Origin: Bradyrhizobium cytisi
GTDB taxonomy: Bacteria; Pseudomonadota; Alphaproteobacteria; Rhizobiales; Xanthobacteraceae
Length of the DNA: 64,000 bases
NCBI RefSeq assembly: GCF_008123515.1
Contig: NZ_VSSR01000058.1
Location: 1 to 64,000, forward strand
Direction: 5' to 3'
Positions 1 to 8,314 of the stretch are shown piece by piece. The translations under genes and the position numbers were made by a program. Numbering within the stretch: position 1 is the first letter of the stretch; every line of letters starts with the position of its first letter. Under the pieces are notes generated by a model. It saw only the letters and a program-made list of their open reading frames with translations, was not told the DNA's origin and searched no databases.

Positions 1-30
1 CCCAACGATTCAGTCAGATGGACTAACGCG

Positions 31-2361
31 CTAGGCCGCAGCGGAAATTCCGGCTGCCGCCTTGATGGCGTCGCGCGGCAGCGTCACGCGGACGACAGTG
101 CCGACTTCGAGCCGGGAGCGCAGCCGCATCGAGCCGCCATGGAGCTGCGCCAGCGAGCGGGCAATCGCAAGGCCAAGGCCGGAGCCGTGATAGGTCTTGG
201 TGAGCTGGCTCTCGACCTGCTCGAACGGCCGTCCCAGCCGCGCCAGCGAGTGCTGCGCGATGCCGATGCCGGTGTCGGCGATCATCAGCACGATCCTGTC
301 CTCGAGCTGCCGGCTGCGCACCACGATCCGGCCGCCGTCGGGCGTGAACTTCACCGCGTTGGACAAGAGATTGACGATGATCTGCTTGGTCGCGCGGCGG
401 TCGGCGACGACCGAAATCGATGTCTCGATGTCGGCATCGAGCGTCAGATGCTTGTCCTGGGCCCGGCCGGAGACGACGCGCAGCGATTCCGCGAGCGTCT
501 GCGCCAAATCGAGCTCTTCCATGTCGAGCTTCATCCGGCCGGCCTCGATCTTGGACATGTCGAGGATGTCGTTGATGACCTCGAGCAGATAATGGCCGCT
601 GGTCAGGATGTCGTGGCAGTACTCCTGGTATTTCTCGCTGCCCAGCTCACCGAACATGCCCGAGCCCATGATCTCGGAGAAGCCGATGATCGCGTTCAGC
701 GGCGTGCGCAGCTCGTGGCTCATATTGGCGAGGAATTTCGACTTGGTCTGGTTGGCTTCCTCGGCCCGGGTCTTCTCGCGTTGATATTTCTCGGCGAGAT
801 CGGCGAGCTCGATGGTCTGGCGCTCCAGCGCCGCTTGCGAGCGCTTGAGGTCGATGACGGTGGCGCGCAGGCGCAGATCGTTGTCGACGAGCTTCTGCTC
901 GTGCTCCTTGATGCGCGTAATGTCGGTGCCGACCGAGACGTAGCCGCCGTCCTTGGTGCGGCGCTCGCTGATGTGCAGCCAGCTGCCGTCGTCGAGCTGG
1001 GCTTCGAAGGTGCGCGCCCCCGGGCCCTGGCTGACGGTCTCGTTGTGGCGGGTGCGGACTTCCGGCATGCGGCCGACCTCCAGCACGGTCTCGTAGGACG
1101 TGCCGGGGATCACGGCCGTGTCGGGCAGCTTGTGCAGCCGCTGGAAGTGCGAATTGCAGAGCACCAGGCGGTCGCTGGCGTCCCACAGCACGAAGGCTTC
1201 CGGAATGGTCTCGATCGCGTCGCGCAGGCGAAGGTCGGCTTCCACGGAGCGTTCGGCGAGGCTCTTCTGCTCGGTGATGTCGACCGCGATCCCGATCAGG
1301 TGCATGCCGGAATCGCCGGACCCTCGGGTCCGCTCGCAGCGGACGCGGAGCCAGATCCAGTGGCCATCGACATGCTGCATGCGGAAGGTCTGGTCGATGT
1401 GGTCGATCTTCTCGGAGATGAGCTGGTCTGCGATCGCGAACAGGTCGATGTCGTCCGACTTCACCAGCGCGTTGACCTCGCCGAAGGTGAGGAGCTCGTT
1501 GCGGCCGTCGAGACCCAGCATCGAAAACATCGACTGCGACCAGAAGATCCGGCCGCGCGACAGGTCCCAGTCCCACAGGCCGCAGCGGCCGCGGTTGAGC
1601 GCGGTGTCGATCCGGCCGCGCACGGCGTCGTTGATGAGGTCGCCTTCGCGGGCGCGGGTCGACTGCCAGTGGAAGGCGAAGCCGAGGATCAGCACGACGA
1701 AGCCGGTGGTGGCCGACAGCGTCACCGAAAGGGCCGCATCCGAGCCCCAGATCGGCTCGTTGCGTTCCTGGATCACGGTGACGAGTCCCGGCAGCGACTT
1801 GATCGGCCGCGAGGTCGTCATCGCGGCGTTGCCGTTCGGCAGCGTCATGCTGGAGACGTCATTGTCGCGCGGTGGTGCTGCGAGCAGCTGCGCGGTGGTG
1901 ATGGCATCGAGCAGGCGGTCGTTGCCTGAGGGGTCGCTGTCGATGGGAATGCGGGCGAGGATGCGGCGGTCGATTCCGGCCGAGGTGACGATGACGTGGC
2001 GGCCCGAAGCCGTGCCCCAGGACGGGATCATGTCGGGCAGCAGCGTCGGCAGGTTCTCGATATTCTTCAGTCGCTCGGCGCGCATGGAGGTGACGCGGTC
2101 GATGCGCTCGGCGAGCAGGTCGGCAAGCGCCGAGATGTCGCGGCGGATCACCATGCGCTTCTGGCGCGTCTGGTCGACGACCTGAACGAATGCGCCGAGG
2201 CAGATCGTGACAAGAAAGGCGATGATCAGCGTCGGCACGGCGCGTCGCAGCGCCGGCTCGGCGATCAACAGCCGATGATAGGCAGGTTTCGCGATCGATT
2301 GCGCCAATCCTTTGATCGAATCGGATTGGACGCACGCGTTCGCGGCGTCTGCACGCGCCAT
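31..2361 (-). CDS. PAS-domain sensor histidine kinase, PdhS/PleC/DivJ-like
   Basis: A 776-residue inner-membrane sensor kinase. Membrane segments lie near residues 43-62 and 212-231 and flank a periplasmic region. Two PAS domains follow (about 255-365 and 375-485), then a coiled coil. The HisKA box has the phospho-accepting His549 in MSHELRTPLNAIIGFSE, and the ATPase domain carries NLLSNAVKF, DTGIGI and GSGLGL. The H-box and the downstream YLLEVINDILDMSKIEAG segment are typical of the alphaproteobacterial PdhS/PleC/DivJ group that feeds the cell-cycle regulator DivK. No receiver domain is present. Which of these kinases it is orthologous to cannot be settled by eye. The ATG has a GAAGG upstream. 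An unusual cluster of GANTC sites lies 62-210 bp upstream. Confidence 0.88.
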   Translation of the reverse strand: MARADAANACVQSDSIKGLAQSIAKPAYHRLLIAEPALRRAVPTLIIAFLVTICLGAFVQVVDQTRQKRMVIRRDISALADLLAERIDRVTSMRAERLKNIENLPTLLPDMIPSWGTASGRHVIVTSAGIDRRILARIPIDSDPSGNDRLLDAITTAQLLAAPPRDNDVSSMTLPNGNAAMTTSRPIKSLPGLVTVIQERNEPIWGSDAALSVTLSATTGFVVLILGFAFHWQSTRAREGDLINDAVRGRIDTALNRGRCGLWDWDLSRGRIFWSQSMFSMLGLDGRNELLTFGEVNALVKSDDIDLFAIADQLISEKIDHIDQTFRMQHVDGHWIWLRVRCERTRGSGDSGMHLIGIAVDITEQKSLAERSVEADLRLRDAIETIPEAFVLWDASDRLVLCNSHFQRLHKLPDTAVIPGTSYETVLEVGRMPEVRTRHNETVSQGPGARTFEAQLDDGSWLHISERRTKDGGYVSVGTDITRIKEHEQKLVDNDLRLRATVIDLKRSQAALERQTIELADLAEKYQREKTRAEEANQTKSKFLANMSHELRTPLNAIIGFSEIMGSGMFGELGSEKYQEYCHDILTSGHYLLEVINDILDMSKIEAGRMKLDMEELDLAQTLAESLRVVSGRAQDKHLTLDADIETSISVVADRRATKQIIVNLLSNAVKFTPDGGRIVVRSRQLEDRIVLMIADTGIGIAQHSLARLGRPFEQVESQLTKTYHGSGLGLAIARSLAQLHGGSMRLRSRLEVGTVVRVTLPRDAIKAAAGISAAA

Positions 2362-2422
2362 GCCTTCGGCCCCCTGAAAACCTGCTTACGACGAATTTCG
2401 AAAGCAGCCCCACGTCGCTTTC

Positions 2423-2571
2423 GAATCACAGCGATTTGAGTCCAGTTTGCGCAGGCTGTCGAGAGTCAACGAAACGTTAACGCGAAATAATTCTTATCCA
2501 ATGGAGAGTTTACGCGTTTCGAGTCAGCAAACTCACGTGCGTGATGAGTCCGAAACGAGAACGTGTGACTC
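2423..2571. promoter_or_regulatory. Cluster of GANTC (CcrM-type) sites upstream of the kinase
   Basis: Six GANTC sequences begin at 2423, 2438, 2463, 2521, 2546 and 2567, within 149 bp between the CDF gene and the kinase gene; a seventh at 2318 is inside the kinase 5' end. In alphaproteobacteria GANTC is the target of the CcrM adenine methyltransferase, and methylated GANTC in promoters is read by GcrA. A GTTAAC and an AT-rich stretch (about 2475-2492) sit in the middle. The density is seen directly; the regulatory meaning is inferred. Confidence 0.5.
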
Positions 2572-2586
2572 GTCGCACGTTGCTCA

Positions 2587-3960
2587 TCACGCGCGCGGCG
2601 GTTCGGCGTGGCTGATGACGCGCTTCACGCTCGGGAACGCGCGACGCAAGCGGCGCTCGATCGCGTCGACTTGCTCGTGCACCTTGATCACGCTCATCGA
2701 CGGCGTGGCGCGGCAATGGAAGTTGACGATCTCGCCGGCATCGGTGTTGCGGACACGCACATTATGGATGTCGTGGATCTCGCCGCCGGCGGCATATTCG
2801 GTGAGCGCGGCCGCGATGGTCTGTACCCTATCCGGCGCGGCGTCCATGCCAAACGGCAGCTCCGGTTCCAGCGGCTCGATATGGACGTCGACCTCGACGT
2901 CCGCGCCGAACTCCTCCTGGATGTTCCGCTCCAGCGTGTTGGCGACGTCGTGGGCGGCCTCGAGCGGCATCTCGGCGTCGACCTCGAGATCGATGCCGAC
3001 GATCAGCTTGGCGCCGAGGTCGTATACCGTGACGTGGTGGATGGCGAGGCCCGAATTGCGCGCGATCACCATGATGCGGTCGCGCACGGTCTCGTTGTCG
3101 CGGGCGACCGGCACGGCGGTGAAGGTGAGGTCGGCATCGCCGAACGCCTTGGTGACGGCGGCTTGCGCGTTGCGCTTGATCTCCTCGACGCGGTCGATCG
3201 GGTAGGTCCTGGGCACCTTGACGATGCTGTCGATGAACGTGGTCGCCCCGACCATGCGCACCCGCAGGCGCTCGACGTCGATCACGCCGGGCACGCTGCG
3301 GATCGCCGTGGTGGCCTTCTCCTGAGCGCCTTCCGGGGCGCGGTCGACCAGCGTCTGCACCGTGGAGCTTGCCATCCGCAGGCCGAGCAGGGCGATCATC
3401 ACGGCCACGGTCGCGGCGGCCGCAGCGTCACCCCACCAGAAGCCGAAGGCCGCGAGACCAAGGCCCGCGATCACGGCGCACGAGCCCATGACATCCGATG
3501 CAAAGTGCAGCGCGTCGGCGGCGAGCGCCTCGCTCCGGGTTTCCCGGGCGGCGCGGTGCAGCGCGCGGGCGCGCCAGAGATTGACGGCGATATCGATCAC
3601 CAGCACGACGAATGGCACAGCCGAAATCGTCGGTGGCGGGGTTCCCTCGCGAAGGTGGCTATAGGATTGGACCAGGATGCCGCCGGCGAGCACGTAGAGC
3701 AGCGCGGTGACGCCGAGCGCGGAGATGCTCTCGAGCTTGCCGTGGCCGTAATGGTGCTCGTCGTCGGCCGGCTTGTCCGAGACCCGCACCACCGCCCAGG
3801 TGATGATGGTCGCGACCAGGTCGATCGAGGAGTGCAGCGCTTCGGACACCAGCGCCAGCGAGCCGATCGCGATCCCGACCACGAATTTAGCCGCCGCCAT
3901 GCCGCCGCTGGCCAGGATCGAGATTGCCGCGACCGATGTCTTGTCGTGTTGTCCGCTCAT
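2587..3960 (-). CDS. Cation diffusion facilitator (CDF) family metal exporter
   Basis: A 457-residue inner-membrane divalent-cation/proton antiporter. The two metal-site motifs are visible: HSSID (His43/Asp47) in the second membrane helix and HFASD (His152/Asp156) in the fifth. These form the HD-HD site usually associated with Zn(II)-type CDF proteins. HHYGHGK lies at about 69-75. The protein is longer than a typical CDF member (about 300) because the C-terminal cytoplasmic part, from about residue 210, appears to hold two or more ferredoxin-like metal-sensing modules. The substrate metal is inferred only. It shares its strand with the kinase gene but is separated from it by 225 bp, so it is probably independently transcribed. 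Confidence 0.88.
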   Translation of the reverse strand: MSGQHDKTSVAAISILASGGMAAAKFVVGIAIGSLALVSEALHSSIDLVATIITWAVVRVSDKPADDEHHYGHGKLESISALGVTALLYVLAGGILVQSYSHLREGTPPPTISAVPFVVLVIDIAVNLWRARALHRAARETRSEALAADALHFASDVMGSCAVIAGLGLAAFGFWWGDAAAAATVAVMIALLGLRMASSTVQTLVDRAPEGAQEKATTAIRSVPGVIDVERLRVRMVGATTFIDSIVKVPRTYPIDRVEEIKRNAQAAVTKAFGDADLTFTAVPVARDNETVRDRIMVIARNSGLAIHHVTVYDLGAKLIVGIDLEVDAEMPLEAAHDVANTLERNIQEEFGADVEVDVHIEPLEPELPFGMDAAPDRVQTIAAALTEYAAGGEIHDIHNVRVRNTDAGEIVNFHCRATPSMSVIKVHEQVDAIERRLRRAFPSVKRVISHAEPPRA

Positions 3961-4053
3961 CGCCGGGATTTAGCAGGGCGGCCGCGAACATCAAGCGATG
4001 ATCCACAGCTGCAGTCGCTAGTGACTTGCAGGAGCGGTTTTATCACTAGCTCC

Positions 4054-4138
4054 GTCATGCCCGGGCTTGTCCCGGGCATCCACGTTCTTCGTGCCGAGCG
4101 GCAAAGACGTGGATGGCCGGGTCAAGCCCGGCCATGAC
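4054..4138. repeat. Intergenic palindromic repeat (GTCATGCCCGGGC type)
   Basis: An imperfect inverted repeat between two minus-strand genes. The left arm starts GTCATGCCCGGGCTTGTCC and the right arm ends CAAGCCCGGCCATGAC, with internal ACGT-rich arms. RNA from it would fold into a long hairpin. Repeats of this style are common between genes in Bradyrhizobium and relatives. It lies after the quinone oxidoreductase gene and could end that transcript. Confidence 0.75.
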
Positions 4139-4181
4139 GAGTGGAGAGGGCGTGTCACCCTTCTTCCGCCGCCGCAGCCGC

Positions 4182-5150
4182 TCACACCGTCACCACGATC
4201 TTGCCGAGGTGCTTGTTCGCCTCCATGTGCTCGAACGCCTTGTCGATGTCGTCGAACCCATAGACCTTATCGATCGGCAATTGCAGCTTGCGCGACTCCA
4301 CCGCGCCCCAGATGTCCTTCCGGACCTCGTCGAAGATCGCGCGGACCTCCTCGATGGTGCGGGTGCGGAAGGTGACGCCGATATAGCTGATGCGACGGGC
4401 GGCATGCAGGTCGAAGTTGAAGTCGGCATGGGTGCCGCCGAGCCGGCCGACATTGACGATGCGGCCCAGGATCTTCGTCGCGGCAAGGTTCTGGTTGGCG
4501 ACCTTGCCGGAGACCTGGTCGACGATGAGGTCGACGCCTTCGCCGTTCGTCGCCTTCAGCACCTCGTCGACCCATTTGGGATCGGAGGAATCGACCGCGA
4601 GGTCGGCGCCGTATTCGGTCAGCCGGCCGCGGCGATAGGCATCGGTCGAGGAGCCGATCACCATCCTGGCGCCCTTGAGCCTGGCGATCTGCATCGCCAT
4701 CAGGCCGACGCCGGAGCTCGCGCCCTGGATCAGCACGGCCTGCCCCGGCTGCACGCCGCCGACGGTGACGACGGCGTTGTGCATGGTCGCGAGCGCGACG
4801 GGGAGGGTGGCGGCCTCCTCGAAGTTCATGTTCGAGGGTGCGCGGAACAGCCGGCCGTGGTCGGCGAGCGTGTACTCGGCGAAGGCCGCGCCGCCCGAGC
4901 CCATGATGCGATCGCCGACCCTGACGCCCTTCGCATCCGGTCCGAGCTCGGCGACTTCACCTGCCCATTCCATCCCGAGCACGGTACCGGCGCCGCCGGC
5001 CGCGCCATGGACGTGACCCCTGCGCATGCCGGTGTCGGCACGATTGAGGCCACAGGCGCGCACGCGCACCAGCACCTGCGTGCCTTCAGGCTTTGGTTGA
5101 GCGACGTCGGAAATCCGAGCGCCATCAGGACCATAGACATAAGCCTTCAT
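4182..5150 (-). CDS. Zinc-independent MDR-family quinone oxidoreductase
   Basis: A 322-residue medium-chain dehydrogenase/reductase. It has the GroES-like N-terminal half and a nucleotide-binding fold with IQGASSGVGLMAMQIA at about residues 140-155. The four-cysteine structural zinc lobe of alcohol dehydrogenases is missing, which fits the NADPH:quinone oxidoreductase branch. The physiological substrate is unknown. It follows the nitronate monooxygenase gene by 25 bp on the same strand, so the two probably form one transcript. A repeat hairpin follows the stop codon. Confidence 0.85.
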   Translation of the reverse strand: MKAYVYGPDGARISDVAQPKPEGTQVLVRVRACGLNRADTGMRRGHVHGAAGGAGTVLGMEWAGEVAELGPDAKGVRVGDRIMGSGGAAFAEYTLADHGRLFRAPSNMNFEEAATLPVALATMHNAVVTVGGVQPGQAVLIQGASSGVGLMAMQIARLKGARMVIGSSTDAYRRGRLTEYGADLAVDSSDPKWVDEVLKATNGEGVDLIVDQVSGKVANQNLAATKILGRIVNVGRLGGTHADFNFDLHAARRISYIGVTFRTRTIEEVRAIFDEVRKDIWGAVESRKLQLPIDKVYGFDDIDKAFEHMEANKHLGKIVVTV

Positions 5151-5175
5151 GAATGACTCTCGCTTCTTGCAGTGA

Positions 5176-6171
5176 TTATTCAGCGGCTTGCGCGCTAGGA
5201 CGAGCGATCATGCCTTCGAGCCGGCTGCGAATGATCGCCTCGGCTTCGCGCACGATGCGCGAGATGAGCTCGCCGCAGCTCGGGATGTCCTGGATCAGGC
5301 CCTGCACCTGGCCCGCCGACCAGATGCCTTCGTCCGAATTGCCTGTCGCATACACCATCTTGCCGCGGGCGCCGGCGACGAGCTCGCGGATGTCCTCGAA
5401 CCTGGCGCCTTCCTTTTCCATGGCGACGACCTTGGTCGAGATCTCGTTCCTGGCGACGCGCGAGGTGTTGCGCATGGTGCGGAAGATCAGCTCGGTCTCG
5501 CGCTCGTCATTGGCGACGATCTTCTCCTTGATGAGCTGATGGATCGGGCTCTCCTTGGTCGCCATGAAGCGGGTGCCCATGTTGATGCCCTCGGCGCCCA
5601 GCGCCAGCGCGGCGACGAGGCCGCGGGCGTCGGCAAAGCCGCCGGAGGCGATCATCGGGATCTTGACCTTGTTGGCGGCGGCCGGGATCAGGATCAGGCC
5701 AGGAGTATCGTCCTCGCCGGGGTGGCCGGCGCATTCGAACCCGTCGATCGAGATGGCGTCGACGCCCATCCGTTCGGCCGAGAGCGCATGGCGGACGCTG
5801 GTGCATTTGTGCACGATCTTGACGCCGTGCTTCCTGAACTCGTCGACATGCTCCTGCGGCTTGTTGCCGGCGGTCTCGACCACGGTGATGCCGGCTTCGA
5901 TGATGGCGGCGCGGTATTCGGCGTAGGGCGGCGGCTTGATCGCGGGCAGGATGGTGAGGTTGACGCCAAACGGCTTGTCGGTGAGGTCGCGGCAGCGCGC
6001 GATCTCCCTGGTCAGGTCCTCCGGCGTCGGCTGCGTCAGCGCCGTGATGAAGCCGAGCGCCCCGGCGTTGGCGACCGCTGCGACCAGCTCGGCCCGCCCG
6101 ACCCATTGCATGCCGCCCTGCACGATCGGGTGCTCGACGCCGACGAGCCTGGTGAACCGTGTCTGCAGCAT
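5176..6171 (-). CDS. Nitronate monooxygenase family flavoprotein (2-nitropropane dioxygenase-like)
   Basis: A 331-residue TIM-barrel FMN enzyme. The start (HPIVQGGMQWVG), the GFECAGHPGED motif with the probable active-site His, and the phosphate-binding IASGGFADARGL and ALGAEGINMGTRF segments match the nitronate monooxygenase family. That family oxidises alkyl nitronates such as propionate 3-nitronate, but it also contains enoyl-reductase-like members, so the exact reaction is uncertain. First gene of a likely two-gene operon with the quinone oxidoreductase downstream. Confidence 0.85.
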   Translation of the reverse strand: MLQTRFTRLVGVEHPIVQGGMQWVGRAELVAAVANAGALGFITALTQPTPEDLTREIARCRDLTDKPFGVNLTILPAIKPPPYAEYRAAIIEAGITVVETAGNKPQEHVDEFRKHGVKIVHKCTSVRHALSAERMGVDAISIDGFECAGHPGEDDTPGLILIPAAANKVKIPMIASGGFADARGLVAALALGAEGINMGTRFMATKESPIHQLIKEKIVANDERETELIFRTMRNTSRVARNEISTKVVAMEKEGARFEDIRELVAGARGKMVYATGNSDEGIWSAGQVQGLIQDIPSCGELISRIVREAEAIIRSRLEGMIARPSAQAAE

Positions 6172-6384
6172 GACCTGTTTCCCCCGCCCGCGTGGCAGGC
6201 TCTGTTATCAGTTGATGGCGGGAGGATGCCGCCGGGGTCGGCAAAAGTCTATTGCGCCGGCCTGCGGTAAGGGCGGAGCCTCATGCGGGACGCGAGGGGG
6301 ATTCCGTGGGGCGGATAATTCGCATCTCGCTCCGGCACGTCACGGCGATGTCATGGGTTTGGCCCCCACTGCTTCACCAAACTC

Positions 6385-6462
6385 GTCGTTGCGAGCGCAG
6401 CGAAGCGATCCAGAATCCCTCCGCGGGAACAGTCTGGATTGCTTCGCTGCGCTCGCAATGAC
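6385..6462. repeat. Intergenic palindromic repeat (GTCATTGCGAGCG type), copy 1
   Basis: A long inverted repeat: the left arm GTCGTTGCGAGCGCAGCGAA pairs with the right arm TTCGCTGCGCTCGCAATGAC, with inner arms GATCCAGA and TCTGGATT. A close copy lies at 17381-17458. It fills most of the 300-bp gap between the nitronate monooxygenase gene and the secreted-protein gene; I see no gene in that gap. Confidence 0.85.
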
Positions 6463-6471
6463 GGCTGAGCG

Positions 6472-7122
6472 CTACTCCGCCGACAGTCGCACCATCTGGC
6501 GGCCGCCGTTGATGTCTTTCAGGTTGTTGACGAAGTTTTCCGGGCGCTGCCAGCGATAGGGGACCTTCAGTCCCATGTACTCGGCGATGTCGCCGATGAA
6601 GCCGGTGCAGTTGGTGGTCTCGGCATTCCAGACCGGCGAGCTCGCCTGCAATTTCTTGATGTAGGCGAACACGCGCTTGGCGTCGGCCTCGTTCAGATAG
6701 ACGCGATAGCTCGCGGTCAGATATTCGGGATCGAGATCGCCGTAGCTCGCCCCGGTCTCGGATGGCACCCAGGTGAGGTGGCCGAGCACGTAAGCCCAGG
6801 TATCGCCAGAAGGCGTCAGGCCCGCGACCTCGACGGCGCGCTCGCTGGTCTTGCCGTACCAGACGAAGGCGTGGCCCCAGCTCGCCGCCGTCCGGGCGCG
6901 GAAGTCGACGTAATACGGACCTTTTTCCGCACGCGCGACAGGGCGCCGTGTCGATTGCAGTGCCTGTCGTGCTGAGGAGTCGGTCGTAGCAAGCGCATCT
7001 GCATCGGCAACGCGCTTGTTCGCTTCGTGGGCCGAAGCCGAGGGCATCATGCATGCGGTCATGGCCGCAAGCGCGAGACCTGCAATGATGCAGAATCCCG
7101 ATCGATCAGGTTTGTTCGTCAC
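6472..7122 (-). CDS. Secreted protein with a possible permuted papain-like fold
   Basis: A 216-residue exported protein. The N-terminal signal peptide (hydrophobic stretch about 11-24) probably ends at ASA-HEA. The mature part contains WGHAFVWYG and, about 90 residues later, TNCTGFIGDIAEYMG. A conserved His before a conserved Cys is the order seen in circularly permuted NlpC/P60/papain-like families (YiiX, LRAT, DUF4105). I offer this only as a structural suggestion. No family is recognised with certainty and no function is assigned. Probably monocistronic. Confidence 0.75.
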   Translation of the reverse strand: MTNKPDRSGFCIIAGLALAAMTACMMPSASAHEANKRVADADALATTDSSARQALQSTRRPVARAEKGPYYVDFRARTAASWGHAFVWYGKTSERAVEVAGLTPSGDTWAYVLGHLTWVPSETGASYGDLDPEYLTASYRVYLNEADAKRVFAYIKKLQASSPVWNAETTNCTGFIGDIAEYMGLKVPYRWQRPENFVNNLKDINGGRQMVRLSAE

Positions 7123-7166
7123 GCTGTGCCCCTCGACTGTCGGCCGCCTACGCAGATTTCTGCGCC

Positions 7167-7364
7167 TCAGTAGCGGGCGGCGACCGGGCCGGGGGCCTTG
7201 CCGATCGGGGCCTTGCCAATCGGGCTCTTGCCAATCGGCATCTTGCCGATCGGGGCCTGCTCGGCCGGATAGACCGGTACGGGCTGGCGGCGCGGCAGAT
7301 CCGCAGCGTTCGCAGCCGTCACCAGAGCAAGCGTCGCGCCCAGAACAAAAACAATCTTCTTCAC
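7167..7364 (-). CDS. Small secreted protein with PIGK repeats
   Basis: A 65-residue protein. The GTG start at 7364 is chosen because TAGGGGTA lies just upstream and the signal peptide (VKKIVFVLGATLALVTAANA) begins right there; a longer ATG frame adds an unlikely N-terminus. The mature part, starting ADLPRR, is proline-rich and holds four tandem PIGK units (APIGK, MPIGK, SPIGK, APIGK). No function is known. The repeat suggests a cell-envelope or extracellular role, but this is inference. Confidence 0.7.
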   Translation of the reverse strand: MKKIVFVLGATLALVTAANAADLPRRQPVPVYPAEQAPIGKMPIGKSPIGKAPIGKAPGPVAARY

Positions 7365-7541
7365 AGTGATACCCCTAGCAGGTTTGGTCCAAACACGGCT
7401 GAGCCGTGCCCCCAGACACGTCTTACAGAAGGGCGGCGGAATGCGTCCACAGTGCGGCACCCCCGCGACTTGTTGGCGGCATCTATCGGGCGCGCCGAGA
7501 TGTGATGTGTGTCGGAATGTTTCGGCGCGCCGGTGCGCTTT

Positions 7542-8258
7542 TCAGCGGTCGGCGGTGAGACGGAAATGCATCTCGATCTTTGCTGGCGATGGTTCGCTTG
7601 CAACGCGCCAGGGCGAAAAGCCCGGCGTGGGATCCGGGTCCGAGGGAAGATCGATCGGCCAGTGCTGCGTGGGCAGGCCGGGAAGGGTCAGGCTGACGGC
7701 GCGGTGGCGTGTCTTGTACATCAGGGATGCGGAGGAAATGATCGCCTTGCGGTCACCGTCATGCGCGCGCCAGTTCGCCGTCAACATGGCATTGGCATAG
7801 CCCGTCGCTTCCTCGACCTCGATGTGCACGTCCTCCCCCTTGTCCGGCAAGGTCATGCCGGAGGGAAGCCGAAACTCGACCTGCAGCGTCATGAAGCCGT
7901 GGCTGAGATTGGGCGAGCGAATGAATTCGTACCATCCCCAATAGCCAAGGATGGCTGCGATGAGCAGAACGGTGACGGCAAAGGGGAAGGAGAGCCGCGT
8001 GGTGCGGGGAGGCGTGGCATCGGAGGTGTCTGCAGACGGCTGTGGCGTTGCGTCCCGGACCAGGCCGAAACGCACGAACAGCCAGATGCCGGCGATCAGG
8101 CCGACCACGCCGCCGATCGGGCCGATGTCGAAGAAGGCGCCCATGGCGATGCCGCCATCGCGGTCCGGCCCTGCCAGCATGACGACCAGCGCGGCAAGGC
8201 CGGACCAGCCGGCGAGCGCGCCGAGCAGGGCAGACAGGAGACCGAGGATGAAGCGCAT
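7542..8258 (-). CDS. Hypothetical membrane protein
   Basis: A 238-residue protein of unknown family. Hydrophobic segments lie near residues 5-28 and 45-66, and a third near 93-110 is followed by a soluble, probably periplasmic, C-terminal domain of about 120 residues. That domain contains a beta-rich stretch (TLQVEFRLPSGMTLPD). No catalytic motif is visible. It lies 56 bp downstream of the coiled-coil protein gene on the same strand and may be cotranscribed with it. Confidence 0.65.
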   Translation of the reverse strand: MRFILGLLSALLGALAGWSGLAALVVMLAGPDRDGGIAMGAFFDIGPIGGVVGLIAGIWLFVRFGLVRDATPQPSADTSDATPPRTTRLSFPFAVTVLLIAAILGYWGWYEFIRSPNLSHGFMTLQVEFRLPSGMTLPDKGEDVHIEVEEATGYANAMLTANWRAHDGDRKAIISSASLMYKTRHRAVSLTLPGLPTQHWPIDLPSDPDPTPGFSPWRVASEPSPAKIEMHFRLTADR

Positions 8259-8314
8259 GTGCGATTGGTCGCGCGAAGATCAATCGCGGTTCGAACCGGT
8301 CCGTCGTTCGGCCT

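Noticed and set aside
2475..2492. A CtrA-like box TTAA-N7-TAAT in the kinase promoter region.
   Set aside because: The second half-site deviates from TTAA-N7-TTAA, so it is too weak to call beside the much clearer GANTC cluster.
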